Source: JBDTSW01 sp963782605 (GTDB lineage: Bacteria; Actinomycetota; Thermoleophilia; Solirubrobacterales; 70-9). Taken from it: a DNA stretch of 64,000 bases. The stretch covers positions 132,608-196,607 of the forward strand of contig CAWAKK010000006.1 in NCBI GenBank assembly GCA_963782605.1, written 5' to 3'. This document shows, piece after piece, positions 52,140 to 60,495 of the stretch (the first letter of the stretch is position 1; every line of letters starts with the position of its first letter). The notes under the pieces are model-generated. The model was not told where the DNA came from and made no database searches. It was given only the letters and a program-made list of their open reading frames with translations. The position numbers and the translations under genes are program-made.

Positions 52140-53096
52140 TCATGCCGCGACCTTCGCGCCCACGGGGTAGCCGAGCTCCGCGAGCAGATCGCCCGCGGCC
52201 TCCTCGCACGCCCGCTGGTCGTCCGTGCTCATCTCCTCGCGCCACGACGTGATTCGCTCCTTCGATGGCGGCTCCGATGCCATCGCGTGCACGGCCAGCC
52301 GGTGCTCGCCCGCGACCACGCCCTTGCGCTTGCCCTCCGCGTCCGGCAGATCGCGAGCGATCTCGCTCAAACGCTCGGAGGCCTGAGTGTGGTAATCGAG
52401 CATCGCGGGGTCGAACTCGAGCTCGCAGAAGCGGCAGACCTGACGCAGCGTGGGCTCAGTGTCCGTGACGAGGTCCTCGTAGCGGACCTCCAGATAGCCA
52501 CCGAGGGTCTCGCCCTGCGCCCGCGCCTGGCGGATCCGCTTCGCCCAGCGAGCGGCGACGCCACCGGGGCTGGGCGGCTTCTCGCCGCGACCCTCGACCA
52601 TCTTCACCCGGCTGAGCGCGACCGCGCGCGCGTCGCGGATCAGGTGGACGAAGCGTGCCTCGGGTAGCGCGTCCTCGATCTGGCCCATGACCAGCGAGTA
52701 CTTGGGGGTCTTGTCGCCCCAGCGGCTCTTGCCCTTGCCCTCGGCGTAGGCGAGGTAGATCGCCCGTGCGGCCGAGGTCGCGTCGAAGCGTGGCAAGGCA
52801 CGGAAGCGCGCGCGGATCTCCACGTCGTCGATCCCCATGTCGCCCCAGCGACGGCTGCTCCTGAGCACTTCGACGACGCCGTCGGGTCCGTCACCGCGAT
52901 CGGCAGCTCGGATCACGTCCGGGATGAAGTGGGTTTCAGGCGGTACAGCCATCTGCTGGTGGGCGTCGAGCATCAGCCGAAGCAGCGTGGTGCCCGAGCG
53001 GCCGACGCCGACCACAAACGGCGCGGGCGCAGGCGCGTCCTCCCGGGCGGCGCGCCGCCGCCGGCTCATCCGGCGCATTGTGGTCTGCCCCAACAT
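52140..53096 (-). CDS. Sulfotransferase 6 (divergent 3'-phosphate site)
   Basis: 318 residues. PAPS loop VGVGRSGTTLLRLMLDAH, SRWGDKTPKYSLVM, then HLIRDARAVALSRVK, where the usual RDGRDVALS has Ala at two positions. Remaining family segments are intact (YLEVRYEDLVTDTEP, DLLAELGYP). Its ATG directly abuts the stop of sulfotransferase 7. The change could tune cofactor binding or reflect relaxed selection. Confidence 0.9.
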   Translation of the reverse strand: MLGQTTMRRMSRRRRAAREDAPAPAPFVVGVGRSGTTLLRLMLDAHQQMAVPPETHFIPDVIRAADRGDGPDGVVEVLRSSRRWGDMGIDDVEIRARFRALPRFDATSAARAIYLAYAEGKGKSRWGDKTPKYSLVMGQIEDALPEARFVHLIRDARAVALSRVKMVEGRGEKPPSPGGVAARWAKRIRQARAQGETLGGYLEVRYEDLVTDTEPTLRQVCRFCELEFDPAMLDYHTQASERLSEIARDLPDAEGKRKGVVAGEHRLAVHAMASEPPSKERITSWREEMSTDDQRACEEAAGDLLAELGYPVGAKVAA

Positions 53097-54038
53097 TCAG
53101 CTCGGGGCCTCCTCAGTGCGGCCGGGAGCCGTGGCGTGCGGCACACTGCTCGCCAGCTCGTAGCCCAGCTCGCTCAGCAGCTCGCCGGCCTCTCCCTCGA
53201 ACTCGGCAATATCCGCGGGGCTCATGCGCTCGCGCCATTTGCCGATGCGCTCGCGCCGAGGGGGCTCAGAGGTGAGCGCATGCGGAGTGAGCCTGCCCTC
53301 GGCGGGCTGGTCGGGAAGGTCGTCTCGGCCGGCAAGGTCTCGGTTCATCTCCTCGAGGCGGTCGCGTGCGCCGGCGTGGTATTCGAGCATCTCAGGCCGG
53401 AAATCGAGCGCGACGAAGTCGCAGACGCGACGCAGCACGCGCTCCGCGTCGCTCACGAGTTCCTCGTAGCGGATCTCGAGGTAGTGGTCGAGGCGCTCGG
53501 CCTGCCGGCGGGCGCGCTCGATCCGCTTGCGCCAGCGGGTGGCGACGAGGCCGGCCGAGTCGGGGTTTCGCATCGGCCGGTCCACTTCGGGCATCGTGAG
53601 GATGGAAAGCGCGACGTCACGGCCGTCTCGGATCAGGTGCACGAACCGTGCCTCGGGCAGAGCGGCGCCGATCTCGGCGATGTTGGTCAGGTAGGCGGGC
53701 GTCTTGTCTCCCCAGCGCGGCTTGCCCCTGCTCTCGGCGTAGAGATCGAAGGTTATGCGGATGGCCTCGGCGCCCGAGGGCCTGCCGTCGCCGGCGCTCA
53801 TCCGGGCGCGAAGCTCGTTCTCATCGAGCCCGAGGTCCGCCCAGCGGCGGTGCGAGACGAGGACGTTCGCCAGCTGCCGTCCGTCGGCGCCGCCGTCGGC
53901 CGCTTCGATCAGGTTCGTCACGAAGTAGGTCTCCGGCGGGATCGCCATGTCGGGGTGCGCGTCGAGCATCAGCCTCAGCATCGTCGTGCCGGAACGGGGG
54001 ACGCCGACGATGAATGGGGCGGGGGCGCGGGCGTTCAT
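53097..54038 (-). CDS. PAPS-dependent sulfotransferase 7
   Basis: 313 residues from ATG 54038, overlapping the preceding stop by 4 bases. PAPS loop VGVPRSGTTMLRLMLDAHP, PRWGDKTPAYLTNI, HLIRDGRDVALSIL, YLEIRYEELVSDAERVL and C-terminal MSPADIAEFEGEAGELLSEL. It has the same length and domain borders as its neighbours, pointing to tandem duplication. Confidence 0.9.
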   Translation of the reverse strand: MNARAPAPFIVGVPRSGTTMLRLMLDAHPDMAIPPETYFVTNLIEAADGGADGRQLANVLVSHRRWADLGLDENELRARMSAGDGRPSGAEAIRITFDLYAESRGKPRWGDKTPAYLTNIAEIGAALPEARFVHLIRDGRDVALSILTMPEVDRPMRNPDSAGLVATRWRKRIERARRQAERLDHYLEIRYEELVSDAERVLRRVCDFVALDFRPEMLEYHAGARDRLEEMNRDLAGRDDLPDQPAEGRLTPHALTSEPPRRERIGKWRERMSPADIAEFEGEAGELLSELGYELASSVPHATAPGRTEEAPS

Positions 54039-55924
54039 GGCTTGTCGGCGGTGCCGATGTGGCGCAGGGGCTTCCGCAGCCGCTCGAGGCGGCGTGAGCG
54101 CCAGCCGCGATTCTTGCGGCCTGGCTTGGGGAGCGGCGCCCTCACGGAGGGCTCGAGCGGCAGGTGTTGGTCCAGCCAGCGGTACTGCTCGCTGGAGGGG
54201 TCGAGCGGCGGGCGCAGGTCCCGCAGGAGGTTGCGCCGGTTGAACCACTGGTGGTAGTGGAGGTGCACGATCTCGGCAAGCCCCGCGCGCTTCATCTCGC
54301 CCTTGTAGAAGGGGCGACGGCCGATGTTGTAGTTGTAGTCGCGGCCGAGGTTGATGAACCGCTCAGGCCTCTGCGCGACGGCGGCGGCGATGGCGACCTG
54401 GTCGGTCACCATCATCTTGCCGTCGGGGAAGTGCTCCTCGGCGAGCAGCGCGCGCCAGAGGGCGAGCCAATCCGACATGTACCCGGAATCGCGGCGGGCG
54501 GCCAGGATGCCGGCGTTCCAATACCCGCGGATCCGCTTCTGCTTCTCCACCGTCTCGACGTACGGAGCCGGCTCGCTCGCGCCGGCCAGCTCCCACACGC
54601 GCTCCCAATACGGCTCCATACGGTGTCCCGGTCCGGTCGATGCCTTGTTGACGTGAAAGGCGGGGGCGACCGCCACGTCGACGTCCTCGGACAGGTCGAG
54701 GGTGTTCGGCTCTGCGAGGAAGACGGTGTCGGAATCGCAGAAGACGAGCACATCCTCGGTCAGGTTGCGCTCGGCATCAGCGGCGGCGTAGATCTTGTTC
54801 GCGAACGGGTAGTAGTCGTGCTCCGCGTTCAAGACGTCGGTGTGCACCGTGACGCCCAAGGCCTCCAGCTTGGTGCGGGTCTCGGCCGCCGGCACACGGC
54901 CCTCCCGCGGTGCGTAAGCGTGAATCGCACAGCCGGCGAAGCGCCCGCCGAAGCGACGCAGCGATTGAGCGAAGAGGATCCCCTGGGGCTCAAGCTGTCC
55001 GGCCTCCACGCAGATCAGAAACGCGACGCTCGGCTGATCCGCCCTCGGGTAGCCGAGCTCAGCGAGGGTTGCCCCTGCCACCCGCTCGAACGCGGTGCGA
55101 TCTGAGTCGCTCATCTCCTCGCGCCAGCGCGCTGCGCGGGTTGAGTCCGGCGCCTCGGTGGTACGCCTGTGGGTCTCCATGCGTCGCTCGACCGAGAGCT
55201 GGGATGAGCCCTCGCCCTCGGCCAGCTCGCGACGCATCTCCTCGAGCCGCTCTCCCGAGCGCTCGTGGTAGTCGAGCATCGCGTCGTCGTAGGGAAGCTC
55301 GAGGAACTCGCACACCTCCCCCAGGACCGCTTGCGGGTCGGCCACCAGGTCCTCGTAGCGGACCTCCAGGTAATGGTCGAGCTGCGGCGCGTCATCGCGC
55401 GCCCGCTCGATCTTGCGCCGCCAGCGGCGGGCGACTTCGGCCGTGTCGACGTCCTCGCGCACCGTGCGGTCGAGCACCGAGAGCGCGACATCGCGGCCAT
55501 CTCGGATCACGTGGACGAAATGCGCCTCGGGAAGCGCGCGCTGGATCAGCGGCATCTTGAGGACGTAGCGGGGGGTCTTCTCGCCCCACCGCGGCTTGCC
55601 GGCGCGCTCGGCGCAGGCTTCGTAGAACGATCGCAAGGCCGCGCCCGCCTCGAGCGGGTCCAGCCCCTGCAGCCGTCCCAGCATCTCGGAGTCGGAGAGG
55701 CCGAAGTCGCCCCACTCGCGGTGCTCCTTCATCGCGGCGAGTGCGTCCTGCGGTGCGGCGCGACGAGCGCGCAGCGCCTTGATCACGTCGGGGACGAAGT
55801 GGGTCTCGGGCGGGATCACCAGCTCGGGATGCGCGTCGAGCATCATCCGCAGCAGGGTCGTCCCCGAGCGGTTCATGCCGACCACGAACGGGGCGGGATA
55901 CGTCGCTTTGTCTGTCCGGGGCAT
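54035..55924 (-). CDS. Sulfotransferase-glycosyltransferase fusion
   Basis: 629 residues. Residues 1-292 are a full array-type sulfotransferase (VGMNRSGTTLLRMMLDAHPE, PRWGEKTPRYVLK, VHVIRDGRDVALS, TLAELGYP). Residues about 297-600 form a second enzyme resembling GT-A glycosyltransferases of the GT8-like kind: SVAFLICVEAGQLEPQGILF, the metal-binding DSD in DVLVFCDSDTVFL (397-399), then GYWNAGILAARRDSGYMSDW. A basic tail ends the protein. The domain order is the reverse of the other fusion. ATG start 13 bases after the previous gene. Confidence 0.9.
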   Translation of the reverse strand: MPRTDKATYPAPFVVGMNRSGTTLLRMMLDAHPELVIPPETHFVPDVIKALRARRAAPQDALAAMKEHREWGDFGLSDSEMLGRLQGLDPLEAGAALRSFYEACAERAGKPRWGEKTPRYVLKMPLIQRALPEAHFVHVIRDGRDVALSVLDRTVREDVDTAEVARRWRRKIERARDDAPQLDHYLEVRYEDLVADPQAVLGEVCEFLELPYDDAMLDYHERSGERLEEMRRELAEGEGSSQLSVERRMETHRRTTEAPDSTRAARWREEMSDSDRTAFERVAGATLAELGYPRADQPSVAFLICVEAGQLEPQGILFAQSLRRFGGRFAGCAIHAYAPREGRVPAAETRTKLEALGVTVHTDVLNAEHDYYPFANKIYAAADAERNLTEDVLVFCDSDTVFLAEPNTLDLSEDVDVAVAPAFHVNKASTGPGHRMEPYWERVWELAGASEPAPYVETVEKQKRIRGYWNAGILAARRDSGYMSDWLALWRALLAEEHFPDGKMMVTDQVAIAAAVAQRPERFINLGRDYNYNIGRRPFYKGEMKRAGLAEIVHLHYHQWFNRRNLLRDLRPPLDPSSEQYRWLDQHLPLEPSVRAPLPKPGRKNRGWRSRRLERLRKPLRHIGTADKP

Positions 55925-55937
55925 TGCAGCTCCGAGG

Positions 55938-56861
55938 CTAGGCGCCGACCTCGTAGCCCAACTCGCTCAAGAGCTCCCCGGCGACAGCCTCGAACTCGGC
56001 GCGGTCGGGATCGCTCATCTGGTCCTTCCATGCCGCGATCCGCTCCGGGCGCGGCGGCTCCTTCGCGAGCGCGTGGGCGGCGGCCCGCTCGGAGCCAGCC
56101 CGAGCGGCCTTCGAGCCGGCGGCGGGAAGGTCACGCGAGATCTCCCCGAGGCGTTCCTCCGCGCGCTCGTAGTAGCGCAGCATCGCGTCGTCCCATGGCA
56201 GCTCGATCGCTTCGGCGACCCTGCGCAACGTGGGCTCCGTGTCGACCACGAGGTCCTCGTAGCGGACCTCCGTGTAGTCGCGAAGGCGCCTCGCCTGCTC
56301 CCGTGCTCGGAGGATCCGCTTGCGCCAGGCCTCCGCTGCACGCCCCGGGGTCGCCGGATCGCTCGCACGCTTCGCTCGCGAGATGGAGACGTCGCGGCCG
56401 TCGCGGATCACGTGGATGAACCGCGCCTCCGGCAGCACCTTGGTGATCAGCGGCATGCGCTTGACGTAGGCGGGGGTCTTATCGCCCCAGCGCGACTTTT
56501 CCTGCCCCTCCGCGTAGAGGCCGTAGAGGATCCGCAGCGCCGCCGAGGCGTCGAGGCGCTCCGCGGAAGCGAAGCGAGCGGAAAGCTCGGCTTCGTCCAG
56601 GTCGAAGTCACCCCATGTGCGCTGCTCGCGCAACAACGCGATCACCTCGGACGGATGCGGACGCCGCCGGCGAAACGCGCGGGCCACCTCGGGTACGAAG
56701 CCCGTCTCTGGCCCGATCGCCAGCTCTGGATGCGAGTCGAGCATGAGCCGGAGGAGGGTCGTCCCGGAGCGCCCCATGCCCACGATGAAGGGCGCCGGCA
56801 GGCCGGCGGGGGTGCCCCTGCGTCGGAGCCCGCCACGCCACCGGCGCGGGAGCGCGGTCAC
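55938..56861 (-). CDS. PAPS-dependent sulfotransferase 9
   Basis: 307 residues, GTG start overlapping the GT2 stop (GTGA). PAPS loop VGMGRSGTTLLRLMLDSHP, SRWGDKTPAYVKRM, 3'-phosphate site HVIRDGRDVSISRAKR, YTEVRYEDLVVDTEP, and the shared C-terminus ELLSELGYEVGA. Coupling to a glycosyltransferase gene suggests that they act on the same growing chain. Confidence 0.9.
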   Translation of the reverse strand: MTALPRRWRGGLRRRGTPAGLPAPFIVGMGRSGTTLLRLMLDSHPELAIGPETGFVPEVARAFRRRRPHPSEVIALLREQRTWGDFDLDEAELSARFASAERLDASAALRILYGLYAEGQEKSRWGDKTPAYVKRMPLITKVLPEARFIHVIRDGRDVSISRAKRASDPATPGRAAEAWRKRILRAREQARRLRDYTEVRYEDLVVDTEPTLRRVAEAIELPWDDAMLRYYERAEERLGEISRDLPAAGSKAARAGSERAAAHALAKEPPRPERIAAWKDQMSDPDRAEFEAVAGELLSELGYEVGA

Positions 56862-57976
56862 GAGCTGTCCCTGCGCACGCGCCGCAGGGCGCCGGTCACC
56901 CGCCGCAGCGTCTGGCCACTACGGTCGGTGCTCTCGCGCTGAGACCGCTGAAGTTGGTCGTCCTTGCGGTCTGCCCGCCGGCGCAGCTTCTCGCGCTGGC
57001 GGATGAGGCCCTGCTGGGCGCGGGTCAGGGCCCGCATGCCCTCGAATGCGACGTCGGCTCGCTCGGCCTCCACGTCCTCGTCGGCGATGGCCGCCACCGC
57101 GCCCGGTCCGTCGCCATCCGCGTATTGGGGGAGGACTCGCGCGAGCCGCTCGTCTATGACCAGCGCCCCCTCTTCGACACCGCGTGCCGCCTGCTCGTCG
57201 TCGACCGCCTGCTCGGCATAGAGCTCGTCCAGCCCGTCGGTCTCGTAGGCCTCACGCAGGCGCTCTCGCGCCTGGTCGTCGAAGCCGCCGCGAAGCATGA
57301 TCTCGACACGGCGGCGGTAGTGCTCGAAGGAACGCAGCGGCAGGTGCAGGACGCGAGCGGGAAAGACGGGGGCGAAGACGAGACGTCCGTCGTCGACGGT
57401 CTCGCGCTCGCGAATGCCTCGCAGGACCGGCCTCCCGGCGCGCGCGATCTCGCCATCCTCGACATCGATGTCGTGCGCGCCCCGGCGCAGCATCAGGTCC
57501 GGCTCGGGGCGATGCGCGAGCTTCGGGCGCAGACTCGAGCGCGCCTCGCGAACGGTGAGCCGCTCCCAGAACGGGCCGGCGCCGTCGGGGCGGGCGACGA
57601 ACTCGGTCCGCGGCGCAACGACGACGCCGTACTCGCCAGGTACCCGCGCGAAGGCCGCCTTCAGATCCTCACCGGCGGGCCACCAGAACTCGTCGGCGTC
57701 GGCGTGCAGAACCCAGTCGGCGCCGAGGTCCGCACCCATCCGGCCCATTCGGGTCACCCACCAGTGTCCCTTCTCCTTGAAATCCTCGGCCGCGGGCTCG
57801 GAGATCAGGCGTAGGCGACCGTCGTCGCGCCAGCGCTCGAGAACCTCGAGCGTGCCGTCCGTGGAGCCGTTGTCAGTGACGATGAACTCGTCGATCCCCT
57901 GCCCGGCGTGGTAGCGCAGGTTGAGGTCGATGACGTCCACTTCGTCACGGACCTTCATGGCCATGACCAGCTTCAT
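56858..57976 (-). CDS. GT2-like glycosyltransferase
   Basis: 372 residues. GT-A fold: AMKVRDEVDVIDLNLRYH, EFIVTDNGSTDGTLEVLERW (nucleotide-sugar site) and HADADEFWWP with the metal-binding Asp cluster at 92-95. The C-terminal 70 residues are Arg/Lys/Glu-rich and helical. Relatives make surface polysaccharides. Start ATG 57976, 31 bases after sulfotransferase 10; its stop overlaps sulfotransferase 9. Confidence 0.9.
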   Translation of the reverse strand: MKLVMAMKVRDEVDVIDLNLRYHAGQGIDEFIVTDNGSTDGTLEVLERWRDDGRLRLISEPAAEDFKEKGHWWVTRMGRMGADLGADWVLHADADEFWWPAGEDLKAAFARVPGEYGVVVAPRTEFVARPDGAGPFWERLTVREARSSLRPKLAHRPEPDLMLRRGAHDIDVEDGEIARAGRPVLRGIRERETVDDGRLVFAPVFPARVLHLPLRSFEHYRRRVEIMLRGGFDDQARERLREAYETDGLDELYAEQAVDDEQAARGVEEGALVIDERLARVLPQYADGDGPGAVAAIADEDVEAERADVAFEGMRALTRAQQGLIRQREKLRRRADRKDDQLQRSQRESTDRSGQTLRRVTGALRRVRRDSS

Positions 57977-58007
57977 CTAGCGGCCAAGTGTAGGTAGGGC
58001 TAGGCGC

Positions 58008-58796
58008 TCAACCGGCGACGCTCGGCCAGAGCGAGAGATCGACATCCGGGCACAGCTCGGCGGTGCGCCGGGTGTCCTCCGCCACGCGGCTTCGCAGCTC
58101 CCCCACCAGGTCAGGCTCGAGCGCGAGCTTCTGCCGGGCCTCCCCGACCTGTCGGTCCAGGTCTGCAGGCATCTCCGTGAGCGGATCGAGCTCGAGGAAA
58201 CGGTGCGTGCGCTGCATCTCTGCGACCGGATCCGCGGTGCACCGCTCGTACTGAAGCACGAGCACGCGCTCGCGGCCGAAGAGCTCGAACAACCGCTCGA
58301 GCTGCTTGGCGTACAGGCTCCGGTAGACGCCGTCGCCCACGACGCTGATGTCCACCGGCTCGTCATGGCGCTCGGCCGCTTTCCGCTCACGGCTCATGCC
58401 CGAGCGAAATCGATCGAGAGGATCCCGGAGCATCACCAGGAGCTTCGCCTCCGGCGCACAGCGGTGAAGCAATGGCAGCGTCCAGAAGTCGTGCATGTAG
58501 CGGGGCGTCCACTCCCCCGTGATAGCGCCCTCGGGTCGCGGGAAGTGCCGGGCGTACTCATCCGCGAGGTCACCTGGGATCTCGCGCCCGTCCCAGAAGC
58601 GATCGAAGAAGTGAAGCTCCTTGCCCGGCTTGACCTCGCGCACGAAGCCGGGATGCGAGCGGATCGCGCCGCGCCACCACCACGTGGTGCCGGCTCGCTG
58701 CGCGCCCACACCAACCAGATCGGGCGGGCCCGTCCGCTGTCCGTCCGGGACCTCCGGATACTCGGGCGCGTGGGTGCCGGGGCGAATCCGGGCCAT
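58008..58796 (-). CDS. Sulfotransferase 10 (heparan-sulfate type, like sulfotransferase 2)
   Basis: 262 residues. PAPS loop GVGAQRAGTTWWWRG, KELHFFDRFWDGRE, GEWTPRYMHDFWT, 3'-phosphate site VMLRDPLDRFRSGMSRE and YAKQLERLFELFGRERVLVLQYE. It is of the glycan NDST/HS-sulfotransferase layout and closest to sulfotransferase 2, not to the enzymes between them. It follows purQ by 10 bases, so the whole array is probably read from the purQ promoter. Confidence 0.9.
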   Translation of the reverse strand: MARIRPGTHAPEYPEVPDGQRTGPPDLVGVGAQRAGTTWWWRGAIRSHPGFVREVKPGKELHFFDRFWDGREIPGDLADEYARHFPRPEGAITGEWTPRYMHDFWTLPLLHRCAPEAKLLVMLRDPLDRFRSGMSRERKAAERHDEPVDISVVGDGVYRSLYAKQLERLFELFGRERVLVLQYERCTADPVAEMQRTHRFLELDPLTEMPADLDRQVGEARQKLALEPDLVGELRSRVAEDTRRTAELCPDVDLSLWPSVAG

Positions 58797-58806
58797 GAGC
58801 CTGTCG

Positions 58807-59475
58807 TTAGGCCGTCGCAGGCTGTTTTGCCAGCGAGGTGAAGAGGCGCAAGCCGTCGGCCGACCCTGTCAGTGGATCGACGGCGTGCTCGGGATGCGGC
58901 ATCAGGCCGAGTACGTTGCCCGCCTCGTTGATCACCCCGGCGATCTCGCGCTCGGAGCCGTTGGGGTTCTGGCCGGGCGCGTAGCGCAGTACGACCTGCC
59001 CGCTGGACTCGAGCTCGTCGAGCAGCTCGGGAGGGGCGAAATAGCGGCCGGTCATGTGCTTTACCGGGACCGAGAGACGCTCTCCAACCGAGCACTCACG
59101 GGTGAATGGGGTATCCGCGTTCTCGACGACAAGATCCACCTGCGTGCAGATGAAGCGCAGCCCTTCGTTCGGCAGCAGCGCCCCGGGCAGAAGCCCTGCC
59201 TCGCAGAGCACCTGGAAGCCGTTGCAAATGCCAAGGACGTGGCCACCGCCTGCCGCGAACCTGGCGACGGCCGCCATCATCGGCGAGAAGCGGGCGATGG
59301 CCCCCGCGCGCAGATAGTCACCGTAGGAGAACCCCCCCGGGACCACGACCGCATCGATGCCGGAGAGGTCCGTGTCCTCATGCCACAGCATTCGTGCCTC
59401 GCCAGCCCGCTCACAGGCGCCGAGGGCGTCGCGCTCGTCGCACGAGCCCGGGAATTGCAGGACGCCGAAAACCAT
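58807..59475 (-). CDS. purQ: Phosphoribosylformylglycinamidine synthase subunit PurQ
   Basis: 222 residues, class I glutamine amidotransferase. Catalytic Cys in GGHVLGICNGFQVL, His-Glu in MPHPEHAVDP, and the N-terminus VFGVLQFPGSCDERDAL are typical. It supplies ammonia to PurL. GGGAG precedes the ATG. The purS gene expected immediately upstream is not there, apart from a possible few terminal codons, because the contig changes character at about 59.5 kb. Confidence 0.95.
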   Translation of the reverse strand: MVFGVLQFPGSCDERDALGACERAGEARMLWHEDTDLSGIDAVVVPGGFSYGDYLRAGAIARFSPMMAAVARFAAGGGHVLGICNGFQVLCEAGLLPGALLPNEGLRFICTQVDLVVENADTPFTRECSVGERLSVPVKHMTGRYFAPPELLDELESSGQVVLRYAPGQNPNGSEREIAGVINEAGNVLGLMPHPEHAVDPLTGSADGLRLFTSLAKQPATA

Positions 59476-59481
59476 CGGTTT

Positions 59482-59500
59482 TTAGCTCCCGTCCTCGCGT
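59482..59500 (-). other. Possible last codons of purS before a sequence break
   Basis: On the minus strand an open frame ends REDGS-TAA six bases before the purQ ATG, where purS normally ends. Only these few codons precede the point at which the plus strand becomes a truncated phosphatase gene. Too short to identify with confidence. Confidence 0.25.
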
Positions 59501-59502
59501 GA

Positions 59503-60495
59503 GCCCGACCTGGGGCGTGGGAGGGCATGCCCTTCGCCGAGGTGCGCCGCTCCCACGCCGAGGACCTGGCCGCCCTGGCCCGCGGTGACGACGTCGCCCT
59601 CGGCGGCGGCGAGCGGCTCTCGACGGTGGCCGAGCGCACCGTCGAGGCCTTCGAGCACCTTGTCGACCGCGTCGGCCCCGGGGGGACGGCCCTGGTGGTC
59701 AGCCACGGGGTCGCCCTCACCGCCCTCATCGCATCACAGGTGGGTCTGTCCCGGCCGGCACCGTTGCGACTGATGGCGAACACGGGTGTCGCCGTGTTCG
59801 ACGTGTGGCCGCGGGGCGCCCAGCTGGCGACGTACAACGACACCGCCCACCTCGACGACGACCCACCCCGCCGGGCGGGGGAGACCGATGTCGTGCTGAT
59901 CCGTCACGGCGAGACCGCGGCCAACGTCGAGCAGCGCTGGCAGGGTCACGGGGACTGGCCGCTGAACGAGGCCGGTCTCGCCCAGGCGGCCGACGCCGCC
60001 GCCGGCGTCCCCCCGCTCGACGTCCTCTACACGTCACCCCTGACCCGGGCCCGGCACACCGCCGAGACGATCGGGGAGGCGCAGCGGCTCGAAGCCGTGG
60101 TGGTCGACGACCTCAAGGAGATCGGGTTCGGATCGTGGGAGAACCTGACCACACCGGAGATCGCCTCGGCCCACCCGGAGGAGTGGAGCCGGCTGATGGC
60201 CGGGGAGGACGTCGTGCGCGGCGGCCACGGCGAGACGTTCATGGGGGCACGCCAGCGGATGACGGCTGCGGTCGAGTCCATCGTCGCCGCCCATCCCGAG
60301 CAGGTCATCGGTGTGGTCAGCCACGGGGGCACCACCAGCGCGTACGTCACCGGGCTGCTCGGGCTCGGGTTCGCCGACCGTCCCCGGCTCCGGTCGCTGG
60401 GCAACACCGCCCTGGGCCGGGTGGCGTACACCGACCGGGGGCCGGTGCTGGTGGCGTGGAACACCGGGCGCCACCTCAGCGGACGCCGATCGTGA
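59503..60495 (+). CDS. Tandem histidine-phosphatase protein, 5' end missing
   Basis: The frame opens mid-domain at RPGAWEGMPFAEVRRSHAED, which corresponds to the region after the catalytic RHG of a phosphoglycerate-mutase-like domain. The first RHG and a start codon are absent; ATG 59527 is in frame but internal. After VVSHGVALTALI a second complete domain follows (VVLIRHGETAANVEQRWQGHG ... VVSHGGTTSAYV). It overlaps the next gene (GTGA). I read the missing 5' part as lost at a contig join at about 59.5 kb. Confidence 0.8.
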   Translation, partial: ARPGAWEGMPFAEVRRSHAEDLAALARGDDVALGGGERLSTVAERTVEAFEHLVDRVGPGGTALVVSHGVALTALIASQVGLSRPAPLRLMANTGVAVFDVWPRGAQLATYNDTAHLDDDPPRRAGETDVVLIRHGETAANVEQRWQGHGDWPLNEAGLAQAADAAAGVPPLDVLYTSPLTRARHTAETIGEAQRLEAVVVDDLKEIGFGSWENLTTPEIASAHPEEWSRLMAGEDVVRGGHGETFMGARQRMTAAVESIVAAHPEQVIGVVSHGGTTSAYVTGLLGLGFADRPRLRSLGNTALGRVAYTDRGPVLVAWNTGRHLSGRRS

